In this document: piece after piece, positions 1 through 7,782 of the stretch
How positions within the stretch are numbered: the stretch's first letter is position 1
How the letters are laid out: each line of letters starts with the position of its first letter
From: Balneolales bacterium
GTDB taxonomy: Bacteria; Bacteroidota; Rhodothermia; Balneolales; Natronogracilivirgulaceae
Reading direction: 5' to 3'
Length of the DNA stretch: 9,237 bases
Assembly (NCBI GenBank): GCA_007133995.1
Contig: SLLP01000136.1
Span: 1 to 9,237, forward strand
Translations under genes and position numbers: made by a program
Notes under the pieces: generated by a model
Databases searched by the model: none
What the model was told of the DNA's origin: nothing
What the model saw: only the letters and a program-made list of their open reading frames with translations

Positions 1-38
1 CACAGGATCACGCATTTTGTTGGAACATGGAAAATTAC

Positions 39-73
39 AAGCCCTGTCTTTCTTGGAAAGGCAGGGCTTTTTT
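39..73 (+). terminator. Rho-independent terminator, probably bidirectional
   Basis: Arms AAGCCCTG (39-46) and CAGGGCTT (62-69) pair exactly. The stem continues through a G-T wobble (47/61) and five more pairs to a 3-base loop (53-55), giving a 14-pair stem followed by six T (68-73). On the plus strand this is a textbook terminator for a gene lying left of the window. Read on the minus strand, the same hairpin follows directly after the TAA stop of the GWxTD gene (complement of 72-74) and has a weaker T-rich tail, TTGTAATTTT. It therefore probably ends transcripts from both sides. Bases 1-38 show nothing I can identify. Confidence 0.88.
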
Positions 74-2114
74 AGTTCTGTTCTCTTATTTCAAATGAGA
101 CCTGGCGGGTTCTGGTCTCACCGGCATGGTTGAAATCAAATGTAATCATGTAGTGTCCGGGCGTTTTTTCTTCTTCAAGCTCTACGCTGAACCATTGCTG
201 ATCGTGATCCGATACACTTCGGTGAAGCAGTGTTATTCCTGCGTACACATCATCTTCAATGATTTGTTCACCGTCATCTGTCATTCGATTGATTTCATAG
301 GTTATCTCATAGGGATATTCACCCGATTCATCCGCTTTGTGCAGATTATAAATCTCGAAGAATAGCAGAATTTCTTCCTCCTGGTGAAAAACGGGCTGAG
401 CTGCCGGTATGAAAGGTAATTCTTCATCATAAGATACTTCCTGAGATCTACCGATAAATATATCACTGATCAGAATATTTCCGTCTTCCATTTTTAGACG
501 ATCCGGAATCCTGATGCGTTTCGATCCGCTTCCGGCAACAAAATACCTTGCCCGGTCTCCCGATATAGCCACCAGTGAGCCGGAATTCTGCGTTCTGCCG
601 GTATTCAGCAGTTCGGAATTAACCACAATGTATGGGCCTGTCTCGGATTCATCAAGCAGGTAATAGGATGAGTAGTAGGGATACAGATCCACAAGTTCCA
701 CGGTGAACCTGTCTCTTGAAACGGGCGTCCAGGAGGCATCATAACTTTCAATAGAATTTACTATATGAAGTTCCGGACTCAGATTGATGCTGTGTGAGCG
801 CTCTATTTCGAACGCAGCCTGACTTTCAACATCGGATCCGAGAGAGAGTACATATATCGTATTTCCGGTATTCCGGTCAAGTTTTCGATATACGGCATGG
901 TCCAGTGTGATATTACTCAACATGTCTTCCAGCAGATCCGTAGTTGACGATGGCTCCAGGTAATCCTGCTCTGTTTTTCTTCGAACCTCATAACTTTCCA
1001 TTCTGGCGTTGGCGGCCTGATATGCACGGTCGAAATTTCCCCGATGAATAATAACTGTTCGATACATCTCGTCATACAATTCAGAAAAATAGGGATCCAG
1101 ATAACTGAGTTGTTCCAAAACCCCATATTTGATGAGAAACTCTGATCCACCTCTGGAATCGACAGTTGGCCTGTCTGTCAATGGATTTTGTATAACTCTG
1201 AAGTCGGAATCCCGAGAGGTCGGTTCCGATCCAATTCCGTCATTATTGCCCGTGTTGTCAATGATATAACTGCCACCCATATAAACCCGATTTCCTGCAA
1301 CCGGTATCATGTGCAGTATTCCATCCTGCAATCGATATCGACCACCATTGGGTGCGTTACCAAAAAAGAACCGTGCCGGTTCGTGCATGCCTTCCATGTG
1401 GTATGTCCAGAGTTCGAGCCGGACACTGACGTTGGTCGATACAAATATCGGTGTGCCAAGGTAGGGATCCGTGACTTCGGAAAGAGAGATATTTTTGATT
1501 CTTATATTGTCGGGATCGCCGAATCGGACGTATATGGTTCCCCGGTCATCGGTTCCGTAGGGTGAGTTCGAAGCCAGTTTGTAGTTTTCTCTTGCATGGG
1601 TAATCCGCTCCCAGTGTTGAATCAATCTTTCATTGAGAGCACTTGTTGACAAGGGATCCCGGGTAATCCAAAACTCGAGAACATCAGAAAACAGAGTACT
1701 GTCACGTTTTCGAACACGTTTTTCCCAGGTATATCGCTCATCTATATCGATGAGAGGTATAATCCTGTGAATTTCGTCCGAGAGTTCCTTCCCGTAGGCT
1801 TTCCAGTCAGCTGTACGAAATGCCCAATAGTAGATTTCGGTTGCGACTGGATAGTAGGTTTGGGCCTTTTTTTCGGCAGCAAGTTCAATATAGGCAAAGG
1901 CCAGTCGGGGATCCGAGAGGTTGTGTTCTGACAGAGCGCTTTGTCCCTGATGCCAAATTTGCAAAGCCTGTTCCCAGTTACCATCATCCAAAACGGTTAT
2001 TCCCATCTCGTAAAATGATGGAAAGGAAATGGAATCGGTGTCCCTGGAATCAGCAGCGGTTTCATTTTGCAGGGAAGAGAATAGCAACAGCAACACTGTA
2101 ACGAATGCAATCAT
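72..2114 (-). CDS. GWxTD-domain secreted protein
   Basis: Protein of 680 residues. The only plausible start is the ATG at 2114, because an in-frame stop lies seven codons upstream (2133-2135) with no other good start between. The N-terminus is a short hydrophobic segment (about residues 2-13) ending near an Ala-Ala (20-21), which looks like a signal peptide although its n-region has no Lys or Arg. Residues about 35-115 look helical and TPR-like (NWEQALQIW). A block at about 143-200 carries FWITRDP and then YGTDDRGTIYVRFGDPD (186-202), the core signature of the GWxTD family. The family Trp is absent here and the motif reads PYGTDDRG. LELWTYH (233-239) with FFFGNAPNGGRYRL (249-262) is the second conserved block. 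The last 100 or so residues are beta-rich with EIYNL, like the Ig-like C-terminus of this family. GWxTD proteins are common in Bacteroidota and relatives and are predicted to be exported; their function is not established. The gene diverges from pyk and ends at a hairpin terminator. Confidence 0.85.
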   Translation of the reverse strand: MIAFVTVLLLLFSSLQNETAADSRDTDSISFPSFYEMGITVLDDGNWEQALQIWHQGQSALSEHNLSDPRLAFAYIELAAEKKAQTYYPVATEIYYWAFRTADWKAYGKELSDEIHRIIPLIDIDERYTWEKRVRKRDSTLFSDVLEFWITRDPLSTSALNERLIQHWERITHARENYKLASNSPYGTDDRGTIYVRFGDPDNIRIKNISLSEVTDPYLGTPIFVSTNVSVRLELWTYHMEGMHEPARFFFGNAPNGGRYRLQDGILHMIPVAGNRVYMGGSYIIDNTGNNDGIGSEPTSRDSDFRVIQNPLTDRPTVDSRGGSEFLIKYGVLEQLSYLDPYFSELYDEMYRTVIIHRGNFDRAYQAANARMESYEVRRKTEQDYLEPSSTTDLLEDMLSNITLDHAVYRKLDRNTGNTIYVLSLGSDVESQAAFEIERSHSINLSPELHIVNSIESYDASWTPVSRDRFTVELVDLYPYYSSYYLLDESETGPYIVVNSELLNTGRTQNSGSLVAISGDRARYFVAGSGSKRIRIPDRLKMEDGNILISDIFIGRSQEVSYDEELPFIPAAQPVFHQEEEILLFFEIYNLHKADESGEYPYEITYEINRMTDDGEQIIEDDVYAGITLLHRSVSDHDQQWFSVELEEEKTPGHYMITFDFNHAGETRTRQVSFEIREQN

Positions 2115-2216
2115 AATCTTACTAGTTTGTGTTCAATCTAATTTAATAATTAATAAAAAAAGAAAATATTGTCCAGTCAGCCCGCCTCCTCATTATTATT
2201 TTCCATTAACAGGCCC

Positions 2217-2224
2217 TATCTTTG
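2217..2224 (+). promoter_or_regulatory. Putative Bacteroidota-type -7 promoter box for pyk
   Basis: TATCTTTG matches the Bacteroidota -7 consensus TAnnTTTG exactly. It ends 36 bp before the pyk ATG, which would leave a short leader. I see no convincing -33 TTTG at the usual distance; the upstream bases are simply AT-rich. It lies in the 146-bp AT-rich region between the GWxTD gene and pyk. I could not pick out an equally good box for the minus-strand gene in the same region. Confidence 0.5.
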
Positions 2225-2260
2225 TAATTTGATGTCTAAATCGGTATTAACCAATGAAAT

Positions 2261-3694
2261 ATGTTTATAAGTGATCGCAGAACAAAACTGGTATGCACGA
2301 TCGGACCCAGCACCAGCACCCCGGAAATGATAGAGCAGCTGATCCGGTGCGGCATGAATGTTGTCCGGCTCAATTTTTCTCATGGTTCCCATGAGATTCA
2401 CAAGAAGAACATTAAAATCATCAGAAAGCTGTCAAAAAAATTTGATGTAAATATTCCGATTCTGATGGATTTGCAGGGACCGAAAATACGTGTCGGCCGC
2501 ATGAAGGGAGATGGAGCGCAGCTTAAGGATCACACCTATGTTAAACTGACTCCACTGGATGTTGAAGGAGACGGTGAAATCATCCCGATAGATTACCCCA
2601 ACCTGGCCCGGGATGTTAAACCCGGCAACACCATTTTGATGGATGACGGTTTGATGGAGCTTAAAATCGTAAAAATATCCGGGGAAGAGGTCACAGCCCG
2701 GGTCATCAATGGCGGTTTTTTGAAGCCGCGCAAGGGAGTGAATCTGCCGGATGTTAAAACAACCATTTCTGCCATAACAGAAAAGGATGTTACGGATCTG
2801 GACTTTGGATTGAATGAGGGGGTGGATTTTGTTGCGATCTCCTTCGTTCGGTCAGCCCGGGATGTTCAGGAACTGATATCCAAGGTGAGAGTTCGGGGCA
2901 GCAATGCCGGCATCATCGCAAAAATTGAAAAGCCGGAAGCCCTGAATGAGATTGAGGATATCATCCAGCAGGCTGACGGCATCATGGTTGCACGCGGTGA
3001 CCTGGGCATTGAGATCGCCAGTGAGCGAATCCCGCTTATCCAGAAAGACATTATTGATCGGTGCAAAATGGCAGGAAAACCGGTTATTACGGCGACTCAG
3101 ATGCTCGAGTCGATGATGACCAACCCGCGACCCACCCGGGCGGAAAGCTCGGATGTGGCCAATGCGGTCCTGGATGGCACCGATGCCGTGATGCTTTCCG
3201 GGGAAACCGCCGCAGGTAAATATCCGCTCGAAGCGGTGCGTAATATTGACAAGATTTGTCGAAATATTGAGGCCAAAGCGGATAATATCTATCAGACTCT
3301 GGAGTTTATTCAGCCGGAATGGCGTGAAAAGCAGATTGTTGAATCGCTTAGTTATTCTTGCGTTTCCGTTGGCGATGCTGTGGAAGCAAAGATCATTGCC
3401 GTGATAACGCATTCCGGTACGACAGCCAGGAGAATTGCAAAATTTCGTCCGCGTGTACCCGTTATAGCTTTTACAGAAAGTTCAGAAGTCCGTCGGCAGC
3501 TTAACCTGGTCTGGGGTGTGACCTCCATCCAGCTGAATGAACTGTTTGACACCGATACCAGTGTGAAGCGCATCGAGGATTATCTGAAGGAGACCGGATT
3601 GATCAAGCAAGGTGACCGCATTGTCGTAGCGGCCGGCATGCCGATTTCGAAGCGCGGCAGCACCAACATGATCAAGGTGAGTATTATTGAATAA
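2261..3694 (+). CDS. pyk: Pyruvate kinase
   Basis: Cytoplasmic glycolytic enzyme that converts phosphoenolpyruvate and ADP to pyruvate and ATP. At 477 residues it has the usual bacterial length (E. coli PykF is about 470). In order: the N-terminal TKLVCTIGPS (8-17); VVRLNFSHG (34-42) with Arg36, Asn38 and Ser40 of the nucleotide and potassium site; the LMDLQGPKIRVG strand before the B domain; AKIEKPEA (220-227) with catalytic Lys221 and metal ligand Glu223; VARGDLG (243-249) with metal ligand Asp247; TATQMLESM with Thr279; and the LSGETAAGKYP segment. The C-terminal regulatory domain, with HSGTTARRIAKFRP, is complete. The ATG at 2261 places the conserved N-terminus correctly. No Shine-Dalgarno sequence precedes it, which is normal for this phylum. 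A -7 box lies just upstream. The lipoprotein gene follows after 90 bp and may be read through from here, since no terminator is visible between them. Confidence 0.98.
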   Translation: MFISDRRTKLVCTIGPSTSTPEMIEQLIRCGMNVVRLNFSHGSHEIHKKNIKIIRKLSKKFDVNIPILMDLQGPKIRVGRMKGDGAQLKDHTYVKLTPLDVEGDGEIIPIDYPNLARDVKPGNTILMDDGLMELKIVKISGEEVTARVINGGFLKPRKGVNLPDVKTTISAITEKDVTDLDFGLNEGVDFVAISFVRSARDVQELISKVRVRGSNAGIIAKIEKPEALNEIEDIIQQADGIMVARGDLGIEIASERIPLIQKDIIDRCKMAGKPVITATQMLESMMTNPRPTRAESSDVANAVLDGTDAVMLSGETAAGKYPLEAVRNIDKICRNIEAKADNIYQTLEFIQPEWREKQIVESLSYSCVSVGDAVEAKIIAVITHSGTTARRIAKFRPRVPVIAFTESSEVRRQLNLVWGVTSIQLNELFDTDTSVKRIEDYLKETGLIKQGDRIVVAAGMPISKRGSTNMIKVSIIE

Positions 3695-3784
3695 TCAAAT
3701 GTTTACCAGCTGCTGCGAGTTGATCTGAATGCTTTTTTTGAATCTGTTCAAATGCAATGAAAATAATATCAGGCACAGCAGGTG

Positions 3785-6694
3785 ATGCTTCGTAATAACC
3801 TATATATCATACTGATATTGTTTGCTGTGCCAATGTTGCAGGGGTGTACCGGTGCGTTGCAGAGTTCGTGGCGTGATTTCAATGCCTATTTCAATACCTA
3901 CTACAATGCCAAAACCAGTTTCGAAAGAGGGGTAGAGTTGCAGGAACAGCAGGAAATTACCATAAATCCCGAGCGGCCCATCCGTGTTCATCCCACTCCG
4001 CGCCGGGCTGGGCTGAGTGACTTTGAGCATGCATCGCAGAAAAGCGGCGATGTCATCCGGTTTCATGCCCGTTCCCGCTGGGTCGATAACTCCATCATGA
4101 TGATCGGGAAGTCCTATTTCTACATGCAGCAGTATTTCTCGGCTGATCAGAAATTCCTGGAATTGTTGACCACAACATCGGATCCGATGTTGAGACAGGA
4201 GGCCATCTTCTGGCGCGGCAGGGCGGCTTTGGAGCTTGAGAACTATGTAGAGGGGATAAATTACACTCAGTCCAGACTTTTTTCTACGGAATTTGACTGG
4301 GACAGTCGCATTGAAGCGGACCTCAAGCTTGTTATTGCCCAGCTTTTGGTGGCTCGTGGCGAGTATGAGGAAGCCGTCGAATATGTAGCGGATGCCCTGC
4401 CGGATATTCGAAGCAGGCGACTTGAAATGAGGACTTATTTCCTCCAGGGACAGCTTCTTGAGTCGCTCGAGCGTTATGACGAGGCTTTCGAAGCTTACAG
4501 TCGCGCAACGCATCAATCCAACCCGAATTACGACCTGATCTATCATGCCGAGCGGAAAATGGGTATTGTTGCCCGGAAACGGGGAGATCTGGAGTGGGCA
4601 CACAGTCATTTTGTATCCATGAGCCGGGATGATCGTCACTTTTCATACATCGCATCCATTGAGTATGAGATTGCCCGTACGCTACACGACATGGGAAGCT
4701 ATACGGCTGCTCGTCAGAAATATGAGGAGATCCTGCGGCGTCGGACGCAGCCGGCATCAAGAGAAACCCAGGCTCAGATCTATTATGGAATGGCAGAGAT
4801 TTACAGGGATTTCTACATGGACTTTGACTTGACAGCGGCGTATTTCGATTCATCTGCCACGCAGGGCACAAATTTGGAACAGCTCCCGGAAAGCTTTGAT
4901 GCCGATCTCATGTCGCGATCCTATGGTGAGTATTCGCGCCTTCAAAATGAGGTCCACAGACTTGACAGTCTGCTTTGGCTTAGTGAACTGTCCGAGGCGG
5001 AGTTTGACTCGGTCATCAATGTGGTCAGAGAGCGTAAAATCGCTGAAATCGAAAGGCAGGAGAGGGAACAACGGCGTCAGCAGATGGTAACCATAGCCGA
5101 TATGGAAGAGGTCGGCACTCAGGCCGATGAAGATACCGACAACGGGTTTCTCAATTACAAGAACCCTCAGCTCATGATGCAGAATCGTCAGGCATTTCAG
5201 GCTTACTGGGGTGCACGCCCACTGGTAGATGACTGGCGGCGCATGGAAGCGGTGAGAGTGAATATCGTCCGTCAGTTTGAAGAAGAGGGTGAAGAGATCG
5301 ATGACGTGGATCAGGCGATCGAACAGGCTGTGGCACCCCGGCAGCAGATGGTCGAAATTGACATCTCGGATGTTCCATTCTCCCAGGAAGAGCAGATGGA
5401 GACACGCCGCATGATTGCTTCACATGAATACGAAATCGGAAATGTATTCTTCACGTCCCTGGCGATGCCGGACAGCGCGGCAAGGTATTACAGAAACGTG
5501 ATGCGACGCTTTCCGGATTCGGAACTTTCACCACAGGCCATCTACTCGTTGTCCGAACTGTACCAGTCATCGGGCGATTCCACGCAGGCGGCTCAGTACG
5601 CCATGCAACTGGTGGATTTTTATCCCAACACCATTTATGCGGAGAGAATGGCCGATCGGTATAATATGGATCTGGTTCGTGAGGAGTATGTCATGAGTCG
5701 CGAAGACAGCATCGCCAGTAAGTACCAGGATATCATCGAAATGGATCCGTCAGATGATCGTGCAGGCAAGCTCAGAAATTTCGCAGAAAAATATCCGGAT
5801 GACCCTCAGGCCGCTCAGGCGCTGTACCGTTCGGTTCTGGATTATATTGAGGCCGCCCGTGAGGATGAACAATATGCCTATCGGATCAATGACCTGTCGA
5901 CCACCCGGTACATCTGGAGGCAGGAGCAGGATGAATTTGAAAAGTTTCGTGATTCGGTCCGCGCACTGCTGGCAGATTCTGCATATATGGCAGTCACTGC
6001 CGAGCTGGATCAAGCTGTATCGAAGGAAGTTGATTACGCTGAAGCTCAACCTGAAGAAATGGAATCCGTCGAACCGCTCCCGGAATCCGCCGAATCCCTG
6101 CCAGAATCTGCCGAACCCGGGGATGCCGTACCGGATGATTCTCTACAACGCAAAACTTTCCAGTCACATTTACAGGATATTACTGATAAAACGCTTGAAG
6201 AGCCGGATTTTTCGGAATGGTTTCCCTATGAGGGTGCGATGTGGGACAGTGCACGTGTTGCGCTGCTTACCCTGCGAAACAACTATCCCGATTTTCCCCG
6301 TAGCCGCATAGTCAATGAGCTGGCAGAGGAAATTGAAGTTGATCGCGTTCGCGCCCTGTTGGTTGATACCGAAAAAATTTACGAATGCAATGAATTGGAT
6401 GAACGTCCTGACATTAAAGGTGGACTGGACGCCTTCATACAGGGTAGCGGATTTCATCAGGTGATCGAAGAATTTGAAACCAGTGGTACGGTTGTAATTC
6501 AAGTACTCATCGACAAAGATGGGTTTCCTGCTGAAATCCATACAGAGGATGAGGATGACGAATTGGGTATCATGGAAGCACTGCTGCAGGCTGTTGAAGA
6601 GCATATGCGCTTTTCAACTCCCCGGTTTACCGGAGTTGCTGTGCAGGCTCAGTGCGAGTATACCATCGAATTCAGTTACGATGATCAGGATTGA
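3785..6694 (+). CDS. porW/sprE: SprE/PorW-like TPR lipoprotein with TonB-like C-terminal domain
   Basis: Large envelope lipoprotein of 969 residues counted from the ATG at 3785; a GTG one codon upstream (3782) is also possible. AGCAGG just upstream may act as a weak ribosome site. The signal peptide ends in the lipobox LQGC, with Cys21 as the lipidated residue. Next come FNAYFNTYYNAKTSFERG, resembling the mature start of SprE/PorW proteins, and TPR-like helices (about 95-350). A charged coiled-coil stretch (about 410-435) precedes NPQ...WGARPLVDDWRR (Trp475-Arg486), which I recognise as the SprE/PorW signature. More TPR-like helices follow (about 545-690), then an acidic Pro/Glu/Ser linker with a 21-bp repeat (760-780). 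Residues about 873-966 resemble a TonB C-terminal domain (GTVVIQVLIDKDGFPAEI, then a YTIEFSY strand). SprE/PorW is a periplasmic lipoprotein of the type IX secretion system, reported to bridge the PorKN ring and the Sov translocon. The T9SS role is inferred from motifs only; no other T9SS gene is in the window. The 3' end overlaps pyrD by 10 bp. Confidence 0.72.
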   Translation: MLRNNLYIILILFAVPMLQGCTGALQSSWRDFNAYFNTYYNAKTSFERGVELQEQQEITINPERPIRVHPTPRRAGLSDFEHASQKSGDVIRFHARSRWVDNSIMMIGKSYFYMQQYFSADQKFLELLTTTSDPMLRQEAIFWRGRAALELENYVEGINYTQSRLFSTEFDWDSRIEADLKLVIAQLLVARGEYEEAVEYVADALPDIRSRRLEMRTYFLQGQLLESLERYDEAFEAYSRATHQSNPNYDLIYHAERKMGIVARKRGDLEWAHSHFVSMSRDDRHFSYIASIEYEIARTLHDMGSYTAARQKYEEILRRRTQPASRETQAQIYYGMAEIYRDFYMDFDLTAAYFDSSATQGTNLEQLPESFDADLMSRSYGEYSRLQNEVHRLDSLLWLSELSEAEFDSVINVVRERKIAEIERQEREQRRQQMVTIADMEEVGTQADEDTDNGFLNYKNPQLMMQNRQAFQAYWGARPLVDDWRRMEAVRVNIVRQFEEEGEEIDDVDQAIEQAVAPRQQMVEIDISDVPFSQEEQMETRRMIASHEYEIGNVFFTSLAMPDSAARYYRNVMRRFPDSELSPQAIYSLSELYQSSGDSTQAAQYAMQLVDFYPNTIYAERMADRYNMDLVREEYVMSREDSIASKYQDIIEMDPSDDRAGKLRNFAEKYPDDPQAAQALYRSVLDYIEAAREDEQYAYRINDLSTTRYIWRQEQDEFEKFRDSVRALLADSAYMAVTAELDQAVSKEVDYAEAQPEEMESVEPLPESAESLPESAEPGDAVPDDSLQRKTFQSHLQDITDKTLEEPDFSEWFPYEGAMWDSARVALLTLRNNYPDFPRSRIVNELAEEIEVDRVRALLVDTEKIYECNELDERPDIKGGLDAFIQGSGFHQVIEEFETSGTVVIQVLIDKDGFPAEIHTEDEDDELGIMEALLQAVEEHMRFSTPRFTGVAVQAQCEYTIEFSYDDQD
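6062..6124 (+). repeat. 21-bp tandem repeat, three units, in a coding linker
   Basis: Three adjacent in-frame 21-bp units start at 6062, 6083 and 6104. They encode the heptads ESVEPLP, ESAESLP and ESAEPGD. The first two units are close copies and the third diverges at its 3' end. They lie in the acidic, Pro-rich linker between the last TPR-like helices and the C-terminal part of the lipoprotein, so they probably form a flexible spacer that grew by duplication. Confidence 0.75.
6615..6638. repeat. Inverted repeat near the convergent gene ends
   Basis: CAACT (6615-6619) and CCGG (6622-6625) pair with CCGGAGTTG (6630-6638) across a TTTA loop, leaving a 2-base bulge: nine pairs in all. It sits inside the coding end of the lipoprotein gene, about 47 bp past the pyrD stop on the minus strand. 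Neither strand has a T-run after it, so it is not a standard terminator. It could stabilise a pyrD mRNA end, or simply be chance within the codons. Confidence 0.35.
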
Positions 6695-7782
6695 TGCAGA
6701 TGCTTAAGTGAGGGAGCACCGGTTTCATTGAGACGGTCGATCAGCGCCTGATTGATTTTATTTATGAGTGCAGGGCCTTCATACACCAGGCCAGTATAAA
6801 ATTGAAGCAGGTTGGCGCCGGCCGAAATCAACCTCACAGCTTTATCGGATGTATCGATTCCACCACAAGCAATCAGAATGCGTTCGGATGGCAGCATGTT
6901 CCGGAAATACGATACCTGTTGCAGTGTGCCGGCAAAGAGGGGGGATCCGCTGAGTCCGCCCGGTCCTATTTTTTCGAGATGTTCCCCTGGTGTACGTAAA
7001 CCGTCGCGTCGAGTGGTTGTATTGCCAAGAACATAGCCCTGGATATTACTATCCTCGCAGATGGTTACCAGGTCGTGGATCGTACTCTGATCGGTGTCAG
7101 GTGAAAACTTGACCAAAAGCGGCGGATCACTGTCTTTTCGTTCAGAAGCAATCCCGTCAAGAAGCTCTTTGAGAGCCATCTTATCCTCGAACGTCTTGCC
7201 TTCTGTGGTATTCGGACAGGAGACATTCAGGGTGATCCAGGCTGCTGGTTCCCGGGCAAAGCGGTAGCTGGTGATGTAGTCCTGAATAGCGTCGTCTCCG
7301 GTTATGTATGGATCGTGGGTTTTGGCAATATTGATGCCACCCGGAAAACCGTCAAAAAGCTCTGGCCTCTGCCGCTGTTGCTTCATTATGCCATGACAGA
7401 CGGCTTCAGCTCCTGCGTTATTCAAACCCATTCTGTTGATCAAAGCCCGGTCTTTTTTCAGCCGGAAGAGGCGCGGATGCGGATTGCCTGGCGATGGTCG
7501 AGCAGTTATACTCCCGTATTCTGCAAAACCAAACCCAATAAACCGCAACAAATCAGTATAGTCGCCATTTTTATCAAATCCCGCAGCGATTCCGAGGGGG
7601 TTGGGAAACGTGATGCCGGACAGCTTTTGTTCAAGCTGCGGCCATTTTCCCGCATGTCTTTGCACTATTCGCGGACCCGCAAACGGAATGGAGCATAACG
7701 TATTACCCAAAGCTGTCGCCACATAATGAGCTTTCTCCGGATCCAGTTGAAATAGGAGGGGTCGGATAAGCGATGTGTACAT
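6685..7782 (-). CDS. pyrD: Dihydroorotate dehydrogenase (quinone), class 2
   Basis: FMN enzyme of de novo pyrimidine synthesis that oxidises dihydroorotate to orotate, with quinone as electron acceptor at the inner membrane. I chose the ATG at 7782 (365 residues) because it puts SLIRPLLFQLDPEKAH at the N-terminus, the membrane-associated helix typical of class 2. An in-frame ATG at 7869 would add 29 residues that fit no family feature. Motifs: NPLGIAAGFDKNGD (61-74) for FMN; ARPSPGNPHPRLFRL (94-108); ALINRMGLNNAGA (113-125); GINIAKT (149-155); NVSCPNT (186-192); VKFSPD (224-229); GGLSGSPL (275-282); ACGGID (305-310); and a phosphate-binding end AGANLLQFYTGLVYEGP (321-337). The catalytic base position, normally Ser in class 2, is Cys189. 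The 3' end overlaps the lipoprotein gene by 10 bp (6685-6694), tail to tail. It diverges from folC. Confidence 0.96.
   Translation of the reverse strand: MYTSLIRPLLFQLDPEKAHYVATALGNTLCSIPFAGPRIVQRHAGKWPQLEQKLSGITFPNPLGIAAGFDKNGDYTDLLRFIGFGFAEYGSITARPSPGNPHPRLFRLKKDRALINRMGLNNAGAEAVCHGIMKQQRQRPELFDGFPGGINIAKTHDPYITGDDAIQDYITSYRFAREPAAWITLNVSCPNTTEGKTFEDKMALKELLDGIASERKDSDPPLLVKFSPDTDQSTIHDLVTICEDSNIQGYVLGNTTTRRDGLRTPGEHLEKIGPGGLSGSPLFAGTLQQVSYFRNMLPSERILIACGGIDTSDKAVRLISAGANLLQFYTGLVYEGPALINKINQALIDRLNETGAPSLKHLHQS

Noticed and set aside
2852..3412. Long minus-strand open frame opposite pyk (186 codons).
   Set aside because: It lies wholly inside a fully conserved pyruvate kinase gene in antisense, has no recognisable domain and is a reading-frame shadow.
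3737..3752. Small hairpin TTTGAA-TCTG-TTCAAA between pyk and the lipoprotein gene.
   Set aside because: It has only six mostly A-T pairs, and the T-run lies before rather than after the stem, so it is not a believable terminator or regulatory structure.
3800..4639. Long minus-strand open frame (279 codons) opposite the lipoprotein gene.
   Set aside because: The plus-strand gene has a lipobox and family motifs across this region; the antisense frame has no start signal or domain features and is a shadow.
834..7744. GGATCC occurs nine times, more than expected by chance for a 6-mer in 9.2 kb.
   Set aside because: Seven of the nine sites encode Asp-Pro (GAT CCx after a codon ending in G) in the GWxTD, lipoprotein and PyrD proteins, so protein sequence and codon choice explain most of it.
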